Origin: Breoghania sp.
GTDB lineage: Bacteria > Pseudomonadota > Alphaproteobacteria > Rhizobiales > Stappiaceae
Assembly: GCF_030066895.1 (NCBI RefSeq)
Contig: NZ_JASJAV010000001.1
Span: 62,001-126,000, forward strand
Direction: 5' to 3'
Length of the DNA stretch: 64,000 bases
Shown here: piece by piece, positions 19,046-30,396 of the stretch
How positions within the stretch are numbered: position 1 is the stretch's first letter
Layout of the letters: every line of letters begins with the position of its first letter
The notes under the pieces: generated by a model
Told to the model about the DNA's origin: nothing
The model's database searches: none
What the model saw: only the letters and a program-made list of their open reading frames with translations
Translations under genes and position numbers: made by a program

Positions 19046-19506
19046 CGCCATCCCGGCTGGATCTGCAACTGTTTCGCCGTCCCCGCGACCACTTCCAGCA
19101 CATAGCGCACCAGAACGCCGGACGGGATGACGTTTTCCGAAAGCGGCGTGGTGTCGTGGGCGATCCGACCGATGGCTCCATTCTCGCGGATAAAGATCAT
19201 GTCGAGCAGCACGTAGGTGCTCTTCATCCAGAAACTGACGGGTTGCTGGCGCTGGAAATCGAACAGCATGCCCGTTCCCTCCGGCACCGATTTTCGAAAC
19301 ATCAGCCCGCGCGCGCGATCCTTTTCCAAAGCGACCACCTCGACGCGGAATTCCCATTGGCACCCGTACTGGTTTTCGATGCGCAGAGTCTGCATGTCCA
19401 CAGCCCGCGCAACGCCCGCGCTTGTACCCGCGACCGTCAGCAAAAGGGCGAATATCGCCACGAGCCTCGACAGAGCGAAAGCACGGGGAGCGGCGAAGTG
19501 GGACAT
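19015..19506 (-). CDS. DUF192 secreted protein, C-terminus altered
   Basis: Exported DUF192 (PF02643) protein of unknown function. Signal peptide about residues 1-36 (LSRLVAIFALLLTVAGTSAGVARA). Core motifs: RARGLMFRKSVPEGTGMLF, FWMKSTYVLLDMIFI and VLEVVAGTAKQL. The family ends shortly after an IQPGDR motif; here the end reads IQPGWRSALGQGCVR, so the last few residues are replaced. It overlaps the truncated receiver domain of the convergent kinase, which suggests one deletion removed both 3' ends. Confidence 0.82.
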   Translation of the reverse strand: MSHFAAPRAFALSRLVAIFALLLTVAGTSAGVARAVDMQTLRIENQYGCQWEFRVEVVALEKDRARGLMFRKSVPEGTGMLFDFQRQQPVSFWMKSTYVLLDMIFIRENGAIGRIAHDTTPLSENVIPSGVLVRYVLEVVAGTAKQLQIQPGWRSALGQGCVR

Positions 19507-19889
19507 GGCTCTTCTCCTGATGAACGGCCGGGCGGCGCAGCCGGCCCCGTCTTATGCCACGGAATCGAAATGCGGTCGCGCCCTAACAACGAACGCAAGG
19601 CTCCCAGCGTTTTCAAGGCGCGCGAGTCTCCCAGCACCGCAGGACCAGCGATTGCAACCGCCCGATCCCGCCCGCAAAGGGACGTCACTTGCAATAATTT
19701 TGAACCCCGGACCAACACGTTAGAGATGCGGCTACGTATTCGAGGGAACGTATGCGGTTCAAGCGCGTTGATGATGAAAGGAGAGGAGCGGCGAAAGCGA
19801 CCCATCTTTATGTGACCCCCGTCACGGCAATTTGGGCCTTAGCGAGGCAAAGTGACCCCAATGAAGCCGGAACAGCAGGGAAAATCGTC
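19507..19889. other. Divergent intergenic region, nothing recognised
   Basis: 383 bp between the divergent DUF192 and membrane-protein genes; must hold both promoters, but no clear hexamer pair, repeat or RNA was identified. Confidence 0.4.
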
Positions 19890-20243
19890 ATGACCTACAC
19901 AGAACACAGCACCTTCCGCATTCCGTTACCGTTCAATATCCGTCCGCATGAGCTGCTGGTCGCCACCGCCGGTGCGATCACCGTCTTCTCGCTGGCGATG
20001 TTCACCGCGGGCTTCGGATCGGCCGCCTCCGACGACGCGACCGCCGCTCCCGTCAAGGGCGATCAGCTGACGATTGCGCAAGAGGATGCCTGCGCCGGTC
20101 AGGCCTGGGGTCACTGGAACGCCGAGTGCCTGCGCACGCTGGCGGAAAAGCACGACATCAGCGTCGCCCCCAGCCGCACCGTCGAATTCCGCGACGCCGG
20201 CCGCCGCCTGTCGGTTCTGGTGAAGGAGCCCGCAAGCCCCTGA
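19890..20243 (+). CDS. Hypothetical single-pass membrane protein
   Basis: 117 residues from ATG 19890 with AGGG eight bases upstream. One membrane helix (LLVATAGAITVFSLAMFTAG) precedes an exported domain with two cysteines in EDACAGQAWGHWNAEC, a pattern seen in small Hyphomicrobiales proteins of unknown function. Intact, and followed by a strong terminator. Confidence 0.6.
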   Translation: MTYTEHSTFRIPLPFNIRPHELLVATAGAITVFSLAMFTAGFGSAASDDATAAPVKGDQLTIAQEDACAGQAWGHWNAECLRTLAEKHDISVAPSRTVEFRDAGRRLSVLVKEPASP

Positions 20244-20277
20244 TCGCGGCGAACCCATAGAGCTCGATCGCCATTTA

Positions 20278-20322
20278 CGAAATCAGGGCCGACCGGTAGC
20301 AAACCGGCGGCCCTGATTTCGT
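20278..20322. terminator. Strong bidirectional terminator hairpin
   Basis: Long dyad: AAATCAGGGCCG at 20280 pairs with CGGCCCTGATTT at 20308, with an inner CCGG stem, and ends in T-rich sequence on both strands. It closes the membrane-protein gene at 20243. Confidence 0.75.
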
Positions 20323-20385
20323 TTGATGTGCGCGGCACGAATGAATGGGACGACGCGGGTGCGAAAGCTCTCCCCTCTCTCCACC

Positions 20386-20470
20386 GTCATTGCCCGGCGA
20401 AGTTCGGGCAATGCAGCAGGCAGCCGCATATGCGGGAAGTGCTGGATCCTCCGAACTTCGCCGGGGGATG
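20386..20470. repeat. Family B palindromic repeat
   Basis: Arms GTCATTGCCCGGCGAAGTTC and GAACTTCGCCGGGGGATGG with an inner GGCAGCCGCATATGCGG; same architecture as 4626-4711. Confidence 0.82.
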
Positions 20471-20607
20471 GCGAACCGATAGATTGGCGTGGGAGCCGAG
20501 ACGATAGGCAAGCGCCGGAACCCCACTTACCTGCAAACGTCACTCCGCGAAGTGCCTTCCTCCCAACAGCGCCCCCTGCCCGTTCCCCCAAACCCCGCTG
20601 CACCAAC

Positions 20608-20646
20608 GAAAAGGGCCTCTCTCCCAGCCGGGAAAGAGGCCCAAAT
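20608..20646 (-). terminator. Terminator after gyrA
   Basis: Read on the minus strand, GGGCCTCTTTCCC pairs with GGGAGAGAGGCCC and is followed by TTTT, 30 bp past the gyrA stop. Confidence 0.7.
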
Positions 20647-20672
20647 CCTTATCCAATCAAGCCCGGAACGGC

Positions 20673-23483
20673 CTACTCTTCGGAGCCCTCATCAGGCGCT
20701 TCGGAGCCATCCTCATCCGGGCCTTCGGACGCCTCGCCGTCGGGAGCATCCTCGCCATCGATGTCCTCGTCCTCATCGTGCTCGCCGTTCACATCCTCGG
20801 AGATGCGTTCCACGGCCACGACGTGTTCGTCATCGGCGGTGTGGAAGACGGTCACGCCCTGGGTCGAACGTCCGGCAACACGGATGCCGTCCACCGGGCA
20901 GCGGATCAACTGGCCACCGTCGGTCACCAGCATGATCTGGTCCGCATCCTCCACCGGGAAAGACGCGATCAGATTGCCGTTGCGCTCGTTCACGGTCATC
21001 GCCGCGATGCCCTTGCCGCCGCGACCGGTGATCCGGTACTCGAACGACGAGGTCCGCTTGCCGAAGCCGTTTTCCGAAACGGTGAGGATGTGCTGCTCGA
21101 TCGCGCTCATTTCGACGTAGCGCTCTTCCGACAGCTCGCCGCCGCTGACCGCTCCGTCTTCGCCTTCCAGCGTCACGTCTTCCGTCTCGCCGCGCATCAG
21201 GCGACGGCGCTTGAGGTATTCGGCACGCTCGTCCGACGTCGCATCGAAGTGGTTGACGATCGACATCGAAATCACGCTGTCGCCGTCGGCCAACGAGATG
21301 CCCCGCACACCGGTCGACGACCGGCTCTGGAACAAGCGCACCGCAGTAACGGGGAAGCGGATCGCCTGGCCGAGTGCCGTCGTCAGCAGGACGTCGTCGC
21401 TCTCGCGGCAGGTCTCGACATTGATGATCGAGCCGTCCTCTTCCTCAAGCTTCATGGCGATCTTGCCGTTCCGGTTCACCTGCGTGAAATCGGACAGCTT
21501 GTTACGCCGGACCGAGCCCTTGGTGGTCGCGAACATCACGTCCAGCTCGCCCCAGGTATCCTCGTCCTCGGGCAATGGCATGATCGTGTTGATGAATTCG
21601 CCCGGCTGAAGCGGCAGCATGTTGACCAGCGCCTTGCCGCGCGAGGTCGGCCCGCCCAGCGGCAGGCGCCACACCTTCAGCTTGTAGACGATGCCGCGCG
21701 AGGAGAAGAACAGCACCGGCGTATGCGTGTTGACGACAAAGAGGCGGGACACGAAATCCTTCTCCTTCATCGCCATGCCGGAGCGGCCCTTGCCGCCGCG
21801 CCGCTGCGCCCGATAGGTGTTGAGCGGCACGCGCTTGATATAGCCGCCGTGGGAAACGGTCACGACCATTTCCTCGTGCGCGATCAGGTCCTCATCTTCG
21901 AAGTCCGCCCCACCTTCCACCAGTTCGGTGCGGCGCGGGGTGGAGAATTCGTCGCGAACGGCGACGAGTTCGTCCTTGATGATGGAGAAGATACGCGGAC
22001 GCGAGCGCAGGATATCCAGATAGTCGGCGATCTGCTCGCCCAGACCGGTCAGTTCGTCGCCGATCTCGTCACGCCCCAGAGCCGTCAGGCGCTGCAGACG
22101 CAGGTCGAGAATGGCGCGCGCCTGTTCTTCCGAAAGCCTGTAGGTGCTCGCTTCCGAAACCTTGTGGCGCGGATCGTCGATCAGCTCCACCAGCGCGGCC
22201 ACATCGCAGGCCGGCCAGTCGCGCTCCATCAACTGCCCACGCGCGGTTGCCGGATCGGGCGCATGACGAATGAGCTTGATGACCTCGTCGATATTGGCGA
22301 CCGCAATCGCCAGACCGACCAGGACGTGGGCCCGGTCGCGCGCCTTGGCCAGTAGGAACTTGGTGCGGCGGCTAACGACTTCCTCACGGAAATCGATTAA
22401 GGCGCGCAGGAAGTCCAATAGGCCGAGCTGCTGCGGGCGACCGCCGCTCAGCGCCACCATGTTGCAGCCGAAGCTCTGCTGCAGCGGCGAGTAGCGGTAA
22501 AGCTGGTTGAGGATGACGTCGGCCACCCCGTCGCGCTTCAGCTCGATGACCACGCGCATGCCCGAACGGTCGGACTCGTCACGGATATCGGAGATGCCCT
22601 CGACGCGCTTGTCGCGAAAAAGTTCGGCGATCTTTTCGATCATCGTCGCCTTGTTCACCTGATACGGGATCTCGTGGATGATCAGCGCTTCGCGGCCCGA
22701 GCGGACCTCTTCCGTCGTCACCCGACCGCGCATCAGCACAGAGCCGCGCCCGGTCTCGTAAGCAGAGCGGATACCCGCCTTGCCGAGGATGAGGCCCGCA
22801 GTCGGGAAATCCGGACCGGGCAGAACCTCCATCACCTCGTCGAGCGTGGCGTCCGGATTGTCGATCATCAGGATGGTGGCGTCGATGACCTCGCCCAGAT
22901 TGTGCGAGGGGATGTTCGTCGCCATGCCGACCGCGATGCCACCCGCGCCGTTGACCAGCAGGTTCGGGAACCGTGCCGGGACGACCGAAGGCTCGCTTTC
23001 GGAGTTATCGTAGTTATCCTGGAAGTCGACCGTGTCCTTGTCGATATCGTCAAGCAGCGTGTGCGTGACTTTCTGCAACCGGCACTCGGTGTAACGCATG
23101 GCGGCGGCGGGGTCGCCGTCGACGGAGCCGAAATTGCCCTGCCCCTCGATCAGCGGCAGGCGCATGGAGAAATCCTGCGCCATGCGCACCAGCGCGTCGT
23201 AAATCGCGCTGTCGCCGTGAGGGTGATATTTACCCATGACGTCGCCGACCACGCGGGCCGACTTGCGGTACGGCTTGTTCCAGTCGTAGCCGTTTTCGGA
23301 CATCGAGAAGAGGATGCGCCGATGCACGGGCTTAAGGCCGTCGCGTACGTCGGGGAGCGCACGCGACACGATCACGCTCATCGCGTAATCGAGATAGCTG
23401 CGCTTCATCTCCTCGGCAATCGAAACGGGCTTGATTTCCGACGGCAACCCGCCGAATGACGTCGTATTGTCCTGGTCTGCCAA
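20673..23483 (-). CDS. gyrA: DNA gyrase subunit A
   Basis: Complete 936-residue type IIA topoisomerase subunit that breaks and rejoins DNA during negative supercoiling. Catalytic Tyr lies in [11 protein letters not shown]. The quinolone region reads [20 protein letters not shown], with Ser and Asp at the two classic resistance positions, i.e. the susceptible form. The GyrA box [10 protein letters not shown] starts the C-terminal beta-pinwheel, which has two insertions relative to E. coli, and an acidic tail of about 50 residues ends the protein. No lesion in 2.8 kb, in sharp contrast to its neighbours. Confidence 0.98.
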   Translation of the reverse strand: MADQDNTTSFGGLPSEIKPVSIAEEMKRSYLDYAMSVIVSRALPDVRDGLKPVHRRILFSMSENGYDWNKPYRKSARVVGDVMGKYHPHGDSAIYDALVRMAQDFSMRLPLIEGQGNFGSVDGDPAAAMRYTECRLQKVTHTLLDDIDKDTVDFQDNYDNSESEPSVVPARFPNLLVNGAGGIAVGMATNIPSHNLGEVIDATILMIDNPDATLDEVMEVLPGPDFPTAGLILGKAGIRSAYETGRGSVLMRGRVTTEEVRSGREALIIHEIPYQVNKATMIEKIAELFRDKRVEGISDIRDESDRSGMRVVIELKRDGVADVILNQLYRYSPLQQSFGCNMVALSGGRPQQLGLLDFLRALIDFREEVVSRRTKFLLAKARDRAHVLVGLAIAVANIDEVIKLIRHAPDPATARGQLMERDWPACDVAALVELIDDPRHKVSEASTYRLSEEQARAILDLRLQRLTALGRDEIGDELTGLGEQIADYLDILRSRPRIFSIIKDELVAVRDEFSTPRRTELVEGGADFEDEDLIAHEEMVVTVSHGGYIKRVPLNTYRAQRRGGKGRSGMAMKEKDFVSRLFVVNTHTPVLFFSSRGIVYKLKVWRLPLGGPTSRGKALVNMLPLQPGEFINTIMPLPEDEDTWGELDVMFATTKGSVRRNKLSDFTQVNRNGKIAMKLEEEDGSIINVETCRESDDVLLTTALGQAIRFPVTAVRLFQSRSSTGVRGISLADGDSVISMSIVNHFDATSDERAEYLKRRRLMRGETEDVTLEGEDGAVSGGELSEERYVEMSAIEQHILTVSENGFGKRTSSFEYRITGRGGKGIAAMTVNERNGNLIASFPVEDADQIMLVTDGGQLIRCPVDGIRVAGRSTQGVTVFHTADDEHVVAVERISEDVNGEHDEDEDIDGEDAPDGEASEGPDEDGSEAPDEGSEE

Positions 23484-23748
23484 GAATAGTCTCGTCGGTT
23501 GGAAACGATTCTTACGATCTTATAGCCGATTCCAAGCCGCGAACCAAATGCTGCGCCTGCAAATTAGGCGACATTTCCCTTATTTTCCGATATTTACTAA
23601 GGGTCCGACAAGCTACACACAACAATGTGGCGGCGAAGCGCCGGTGGCTTGGGCGCCTCCCGGCAGCTATGGAGGCGAAGCGGTTCGCAATGCGCCAGAA
23701 AATGGCGCGCCAAATTGCCCGAAAGCGCCCTGTTAGCCGGAGCCCTTT

Positions 23749-24525
23749 ATGATTGCCGATTACCTGATAAATGCCTTTGCGACACTTTTCCTCACCGTGG
23801 ATTCCATCGGTCTGGCGCCGATGTTCCTGGCGGTGACGGCGGGCACCTCGAGCGCGGTGCGACGCTCGATCGCCGTCAGGACGGTGTCGATCGCGGCGGT
23901 GCTGCTGATGGTCTTCCTGTTCGGCGGCAAGACGCTGTTGAGCGTTCTGGGCATCTCGGTGCCCGCCTTCCAGGTCTCCGGCAGGCTGCTGCTGTTCTAC
24001 ATCGCCTTCGAGATGATCTTCGCCCGCCGCCAGAAGCGCAAGAGCGCCACGGCGGACAAGCTCGCCAATCCGGACACAGATGATGACATGGCCGAGCATT
24101 CGCACGACATCGCGGCCTTCCCGCTGGCGATCCCGCTGATCGCCAGTCCGGCCTCCATCAGTGCGGTGATCCTTCTCGCCTCGCAGGCGAGCGACACCAT
24201 CGAACTGACGGGCCTGATCGTCGTGACGTTGATCATCGTCGGCTCATGCTTTGCGATCGTCCTCCTCGCCGACCACATCGAGCGCTACATGGGCAACACG
24301 GTGCAACTGGTACTGACCCGTCTCCTCGGCGTCCTGCTGACCGCCTTGAGCGTGCAGTTCGTCGCCGACGGCGTCGGGCGTTTTTCGTGGTTTGAGAAAG
24401 GCGCAGCTCCCGTTTGGGGGAGATATTCCATGGATACAGAGCCTCCGACACCCCTCACCCGACCCTGCGGTCCGACTTCTCCCCATGGGAGAGGTGATCA
24501 GGCCGGGCTCAAGCACTCTGAATAG
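23749..24525 (+). CDS. MarC-family membrane protein, run-on C-terminus
   Basis: Six-helix MarC (PF01914) inner-membrane protein of unknown transport function. ATG 23749 after CCGGAG. Family phrases: FLTVDSIGLAPMFLAVTAG, AFPLAIPLIASPASISAVI and GVLLTALSVQFVADGV. The family ends right after this last phrase. Here a one-base loss near 24375 misses the natural stop (the other frame reads AFFVV then TGA), adding about 49 nonsense residues that run into repeat DNA. Possibly still folded, but abnormal. Confidence 0.82.
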   Translation: MIADYLINAFATLFLTVDSIGLAPMFLAVTAGTSSAVRRSIAVRTVSIAAVLLMVFLFGGKTLLSVLGISVPAFQVSGRLLLFYIAFEMIFARRQKRKSATADKLANPDTDDDMAEHSHDIAAFPLAIPLIASPASISAVILLASQASDTIELTGLIVVTLIIVGSCFAIVLLADHIERYMGNTVQLVLTRLLGVLLTALSVQFVADGVGRFSWFEKGAAPVWGRYSMDTEPPTPLTRPCGPTSPHGRGDQAGLKHSE

Positions 24526-24830
24526 TTCTACGTTTGCCCCTGCGCACAGCCAACAGCTCGCTTGTCATCCCCGCGCAGACGGAGAGCGAGTAACCACAGG
24601 GTTACCGCATGGGGTTCGACGGCTGGCCTCAAGGGATGCTGGATCCCCGCTTCCGCGGGGATGACAGTTCCGGACAAAACGTGCCCATTTCGAGCCCCCC
24701 GTCGGGAAACGCCCAATAACCGAAAGAAGCCCCCATCTCTCCCCCATCATCCCCCGGCTTCGTCCGGGGGATCCAGCACGCTCCGCATATGCCGCTGCCC
24801 GCTGGATTGCCCGGACGAAGCCGGGCAATG
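24448..24830. repeat. Intergenic repeat block: families C (24563-24666) and B (24746-24830)
   Basis: A family C element with arms TGTCATCCCCGCGCAGACGG and CCGCTTCCGCGGGGATGACA, then a family B element starting ATCATCCCCCGGCTTCGTCC. A further rhizobial-type motif, CTTCTCCCCATGGGAGAGGT, lies at 24478-24497. The block fills the space between MarC and the RND pump; no gene is seen. Confidence 0.85.
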
Positions 24831-24857
24831 GACGGAAGATGGTTGTCTTCCCCCCTC

Positions 24858-27800
24858 CTACTTGCCGCTCATCGGCTTGCCGTCATCCCTGAGCACCACG
24901 TAGATCGCCGGAATAACCAACACCGTGAGCAATATGGAGGACGCCAGGCCGAACAGCAGCGGGATCGGCTTGAAGCGGATCGAGCCCGCCTCAAGCAACA
25001 CATCCTTCAATGGCCGATCTTCGGATCACGCATGGCGGATGAAATCAACGAGCAGGATCGAATTGCGCACAATGATGCCCGTGAACGCGATGAAGTCGAT
25101 CATCGAGGTGGCGGTGAACGGCGCATGGAAGAGCCAGTGGCCCAGCATGATGCCGATCAGCGTCAGCGGCACCGGCGTCAGGATCACCAGCGGCAGCTTG
25201 AACGAGCCGAACTGGCCCACCACCAGTAAGTAGATCCCCAGAAGCGCCACCATGAAGGCGGCCCTCATGTCGCGGAAGGTCACCCAGGTCACCTCCCATT
25301 CGCCGTCCCACGACAGCGCCACATTGGCATCGCTCACCGGCTGGCCGTGCAGAAGCACTTCAGGCTTTGGAAGATCGCCCCAGTCCGTCTCGTCGATCTT
25401 CTTCTGTACCGCCAGCATGCCACAGATCGGCGCCTCGTATTCGCCCGCGAGATCGGCCTGCACCATCTCCACCGGCCGCAAATTGTGGCGGTAGATCAGA
25501 TACGAGCCCTTCTCCTTGCGGATCTTCAGCACGCCGCCCAGTTCCACGACTCCGCGCGAGCCCGGCAACGCATTGGCCGGAACGGGGGTTGCGAGCAGGC
25601 GTTCGGACAAGGTGCGTTCCGATTTCGGCAGCGCGACCGTGATCGCCACCGGCCACCGTCCCTCACCGCGATGGGAATAACCCACCGTGGTGGACCCCAG
25701 AAGCGACTGGATGGCGCTATAGACATCGGATTCGGAGATCCCGTGATATTCCAGGTTCTCCTGATCGATGGAGAAACGCAGCCGTTCCCGACGCTCGCCG
25801 TGCGAATTGTCGACGTTCACGATGAAGGGAACAGACTTGAAAAGCCCCTCCAGCTTGTCGGCAACCGCCCGGCGGGTCGGTGCATCGGAGCCATAGACCT
25901 CGGCCAGCAGCGTGGAGAGAACCGGCGGTCCCGGCGGCACTTCCACCACCTTGAGCCACGTGCCCTCAGGCACCTTCAACGCCTTCAGTCGCTTGCGAAT
26001 CTCAAGCGCGATCGGATGGCTCTCGCGTTCCCGCTCGCCCTTGGGCAGCAGGTTCACCTGCAGATCGCCCAGTTCCTGGGATTCGCGGTAGAAATAATGG
26101 CGCACTAGCCCGTTGAAGTTGAAAGGTGCGACGGTGCCCGCATGGCTCTGGATGGAGGTGATTTCGGGAATGTCCATCAAAAGCTCGGCCGCAACATCGA
26201 GCGTGCGGCCGCTCTCCTCCAGCGACGTTCCCTCCGGCAGATCCAGCATCACCTGCACCTCCGACTTGTTGTCGAAGGGCAGCAGCTTGACCGTCACGTC
26301 CTCGGTGTAAAACAGCACCATGGAACCGATCGTTGCCGCGCCGACCAGCAGCAGGAATGTCCAGGCATGCGCCTTAGAGCCCAGAACGGGCCGCACGGCG
26401 ATCCGATAGACGCGCCCGAGCAGGCCGCCCGCAGAATTGACGTCGCCCGGCTTTTCTTCCGCGTGATGGATCGGCGCGCGGCCCGCAAAGCGCATCATCA
26501 GCCACGGCGTCAGCACCACCGCGACGAAGAACGAGAACATCATCGTGGCCGATACATTGGCCGGGATCGGGCTCATGTAGGGACCCATCATGCCGGAGAC
26601 AAACATCACCGGCAGCAGCGCCGCAACCACGGTCAGCGTGGCGATGACGGTCGGATTGCCGACCTCCGCCACCGCCTAGATCGCGGCCTGCGTTCTGGTT
26701 CGCCCGTCCTTCATCGCCCAGTGACGCGAGATGTTCTCGATCACCACGATGACGTCATCGAGCAGAATGCCGATGGAGAAGATCAGCGCGAACAGACTGA
26801 CCCGGTTGATCGTGTAACCCATCAGTTACGCGGCAAACAGCGTCAGCAGGATCGTCGTCGGAATGACGATCAGTACCACCAGCCCCTCGCAGTACCACCA
26901 GCCCCTCGCGCCAGCCGATCGCAATGCCGACCAGCAGCACGATGGAAAGCGTCGCCAGTCCCAGATGGAACAGCAGCTCGTTGGCCTTCTCGTTGGCCGT
27001 GTCGCCGTAATCGCGAGTGATCTTGACGTCGATCGTATCGGGAATGAGCCACCCCTTGAGATCCTCGATATGGTGCAGGACCTCTTCGGCGATGACGACC
27101 GCATTGGCGCCGGGACGCTTGGCGACCGCGACCTCGACAGCGGGCAACCGCGTGACGCTGCCGTCCTTATGCCGCTCGATGTTCCAGGCGCGCGACTCCT
27201 CCTGCGACGGGCCGACGACGATGCGGGCCACGTACTTGACGTAGACCGACCGGTTATCGCGGGTGGTGATGAGCAGCATGCCGATATCGGGCACGCCGTT
27301 GAGCGTCTGCCCGGCGGCAACCTGCACCGAACGCCCGCCGTCGCGCAGATATCCAGCCATGAAGGAACTGTTGACCGCCTTCACCTTGCCCACGAGCTGA
27401 TCGAGGGTCACGCCGTAAAGCGACAGCTTTTCCGGCTCCACGCGGATCTGATTCGCCGCCCCGCCGACCACATAGGTCAGCCCGACATTGTCGAGACGCG
27501 ACAACTCGATGCGCAATTCGTCTGCGAGATCGTAGAGCCCGTCGGCGCTCCAGCGATCGGCGGCCTCCGGCTTCGGCGTCAGCGTGGCGACGACGATGGC
27601 GACATCGTCAATTCCGCGTCCGACCACCAACGGTTCCGGAATGTCGGTCGGAATGCGGTCCATGTTGGCGCGGATCTTCTCGTGCACCCGCAGGATCGCT
27701 TAATCGGAGCTGGTGCCCACATAGAAGCGCGCCGTGACCATGACCTGATCGTCGACCGTCTGGCTGTAGACGTGTTCCACACCGTCTATTGCCTTGACGC

Positions 27801-28023
27801 TGGTCTCCAGCGGCTCGGTGACGAGCTTCACCGCATCCTGGGCCTTCAGCCCGTTCGCCTGCACGATGATGTCGACCATCGGCACGGAGATCTGCGGCTC
27901 CTCCTCGCGCGGCAACGTGACGAGCGAGATCGCGCCCAGAACGAGGGCTACGAAGAGCAACAGCGGCGTCAGCGGCGAGCCGATGAAGCTGCGGGTCAGA
28001 TTTCCCGAAAGCCCCAGCTTCAT
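24858..28023 (-). pseudogene. RND-family efflux permease (AcrB-like), degraded
   Basis: Inner-membrane proton-driven pump that should work with the upstream adaptor. ATG 28023 overlaps the adaptor stop. Lesions along about 1050 codons: TAA at 27700-27702; a 19-bp tandem duplication at 26872-26909; TAA at 26826-26828 just before [23 protein letters not shown] at 26676-26678; TGA at 25026-25028 after the last AFTGIIVRNSILLVDFIRHA block; and about 30 residues missing near 24975, where KPI joins directly to LLFGLASS. The natural end, DDGKPMSGK, is intact. At least five are inactivating. Confidence 0.9.
26872..26909 (+). repeat. Exact 19-bp tandem duplication
   Basis: AGTACCACCAGCCCCTCGC occurs twice in a row (26872-26890, 26891-26909) inside the RND gene and shifts its frame. 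Confidence 0.95.
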
Positions 28024-28994
28024 GGCGTCACCAGCGTATCGCCGACCTTCAGGCCGGACAGGATTTCGACGCCCGGTTTGCCGTCGATTTCATGGTGCTC
28101 GCCAAGCTGCACGACGATATCGAGCGGCTCGCCGCCCTCGCGTTTCAGCTTCACGAAATCGAGCCCGAAGCGTGTGGTGATGAAATCGTGCGGCACGATG
28201 ATCGCCTAGCACGTGCCAATGGAGATCGACACCTGCGTGCGTTCGCCGACGAAGAAATCGCCTAGCCCCGGCACCTTGGCATCCGCCACCACGCGGCCTT
28301 GCGTGATCTGCGGGAAGATCTTGACGATCTTGCACTCGCGCGCCTTGCCGTCGAGCCCCAGCTCCGGCGCGCCGAGGCTCACCGGATCGCCCACCATCAC
28401 CACCGAGCCCTGCGCAACCGGCACTTCCAGCAGGCGGCCGTCGGTGGGGGCCAGAACGTTGCCCTCAGCCATCTGTTGCTCGACGATGGCGCACTGCGCC
28501 TCGTTCGCCTTCAGCGTGTTCTGGGCAACGGTGAGCGCGATCTCAAGCTGATCGATATTCGACTTCGATATGGTGCCACGCTCAAACAGCTTCTGCGCGC
28601 GTTCGTGATCCAGTCGGGCCTGCGTGACGCGCGAGCGCGCCGCCTTGATATTCGCCTCCATCGCGCGTGCCTGAAGCGTCAGCTTCTCGTCGACGATGCG
28701 AGCAACCACCTCGTCCTTCTTGACGAAACTGCCCTCGTCGACGCTCAGCGTCTCCAGCGTTCCGCCGATCCGGGCGCGTGCGGAAACCTCCACCATAGCC
28801 TCAACCGTGCCGTAAACGCGTTTGACGTCCTCCACCTTGGAGAGGCCGGCGGTGAACTCGGCGGCCGAGGCAGCCGTCACCCCTAGCAGCACGGCTCCGA
28901 CGAGCAGCACGGCTCCAACGGCGGCAAGCACAGCGTTGTGCGCGGCGTGCCTCAACCGGATCCCGCAGGTTGCGAAACGGTCATCGGAAAACAT
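28020..28994 (-). pseudogene. RND periplasmic adaptor (membrane fusion protein), one in-frame stop
   Basis: HlyD/AcrA-type adaptor. From ATG 28994: an N-terminal export helix around AVLAAVGAVLLVGAVLLGV (containing a near-perfect 18-bp in-frame repeat), lipoyl half-motifs GGTLETLSVDEGSFVKKDEV and GNVLAPTDGRLLEVPVAQGS, a coiled-coil hairpin, and the beta-barrel. TAG at 28206-28208, probably from CAG, cuts off the last 60 codons (AIIVPHDFITTRFGLDFVKL onward). The natural stop at 28020 overlaps the pump's ATG (ATGA). Confidence 0.87.
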
Positions 28995-29045
28995 TCGGTT
29001 ATCGAATATATTAGTATGTTCTAATGTTCTAATGTTAACTGGATT
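28995..29045 (-). promoter_or_regulatory. AT-rich promoter region with repeated operator-like motif upstream of the RND operon
   Basis: Just before the adaptor start the minus strand carries three tandem AACAT(T)AG-type units; the last forms the dyad TTAGAACATACTAA. Such a dyad beside an efflux operon is typical for a TetR- or MarR-type repressor site, but no regulator gene is adjacent. Confidence 0.4.
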
Positions 29046-29237
29046 GATAGCCCCCATTTTACCGCACCCGGACGCCTGGGAAATTGAGCATTCGCACTGC
29101 CGATCGCCCCTTGAGGCAACTTGGGAAGCGGGCAGCGCTTGCAATCGATTCGAAAATCCCGAACAACCTGCGCAAGGGAACTCCTCCCGTTCCTTTTTCG
29201 TTGCGCATCATACCCGTCACCACACGTCGCAAGGACG

Positions 29238-30243
29238 ATGGGCGGCACCTCCAACAGCATCGCCCCCGCGAGGCGACTTCAGATGGCCCACGGCTCAAAA
29301 AAGGTGATCTTCGCCGCACTTGCCGGCAATACGCTGATCTCCATCACCAAATTCGCCGTCGCGATCTATACCGGCTCCTCCGCGATGCTGTCGGAGGGCA
29401 TTCACTCCCTGGTCGACACCGGCAATCAGGGCCTTCTGCTCTATGGCATGAAACTGGCGTCGCATCAGGCCGACGAACGCCATCCCTTCGGCTACGGAGT
29501 GAAGCTGTATTTCTGGTCCTTCGTCGTCGCCATCCTGATCTTCGCCGTCGGCGCGGGCGTCTCCATCTACGAGGGCATCCAGAAACTGCTGCACCCCCAC
29601 CCGGTCAGCGATCCCTTCGTCAATTTCATCGTACTTGGTTTCGCCTTCGTCTTCGAGGCCGGAGCCTGGTACGTGGCGCTGAAGGAGTTCACGCGGATCA
29701 AGGGCAAGCACAACTACCTGACGGCGGTGCGCCAGTCGAAGGATCCGACCGTCTTCACCGTGCTGTTTGAGGACAGCGCGGCCATGCTCGGACCTCATCA
29801 TCGCCTTCGTCGGCCTGATCGGGGCGGAGATGACCGGCATCCAATGGTTCGACGGAGCGGCCTCCGTCGCCATCGGCGTGGTTCTGGCTGGAACAGCCGT
29901 TCTGCTGGCCTACGAGACCAAGGGACTGCTGATCGGCGAGGTTGCGGCGCCGGAACTCATCGCAACGGTCGAGCAGATGGTCGAACGCGACGACGCCGTC
30001 AGCGCCCTCAACGAATTTCGCACCATGCATCTCGGGCCCCACGATATGCTAGTCGCCATTTCGCTCTATTTCAACGACGCATTGACAGCGGCGCAGATTG
30101 AGGACATGACCTCGGATCTGGAAGCGTCGATCAAGAGCCAGTATCCCGATGTCAGCCGCGTCTTCATCGAGGCCCAGAGCAACCGCCGCCACCGCGAGGC
30201 GCTTGCCCGCGACGATGCGGCGGGAGAAGCAAACGAGCACTAG
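29238..30243 (+). pseudogene. Cation diffusion facilitator (CDF) transporter, one frameshift
   Basis: Zn/Fe/Mn exporter family. Helix motifs with metal-binding residues are visible: GSSAMLSEGIHSLVDTGNQG, ASHQADERHPFGYG and FGAWYVALKEF-like FEAGAWYVALKEF. The C-terminal cytoplasmic domain contains FRTMHLGPHDMLVAISLYF. A single extra A near 29793 (AMLGLIIAF becomes AMLG then out of frame) splits the gene into two open halves. The start could be 29238 or, with GAGG better placed, 29283. Confidence 0.86.
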
Positions 30244-30290
30244 GCGGCAGGCAAAAGAGAGTTCGAACCGAGGCACGTTTTACCCGTGAC

Positions 30291-30396
30291 TGTCATCCCC
30301 GCGCAGGCGGGGACCCAGTAACCACAGGATGCGGTTTCGGTGCACGAGTCGCGCACGCCTCTGGAATGCTGGATCCCCGCCTTCGCGGGAATGACA
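30291..30396. repeat. Family C palindromic repeat
   Basis: Arms TGTCATCCCCGCGCAGGCGG and CCGCCTTCGCGGGAATGACA flanking the family's CAGTAACCACAGGA. Confidence 0.88.

Noticed and set aside
20778..22355. 525-codon plus-strand open frame inside gyrA
   Set aside because: Antisense shadow of a GC-rich gene; composition is His/Arg/Gln-rich and no motif is present.
26863..28209. 448-codon plus-strand open frame opposite the RND gene
   Set aside because: Antisense shadow; it crosses the boundary between two minus-strand genes.
28886..28921. 18-bp near-tandem repeat in the RND adaptor signal region
   Set aside because: It is in frame (VGAVLL twice), imperfect, and ordinary for a hydrophobic helix, so not counted with the recent duplications.
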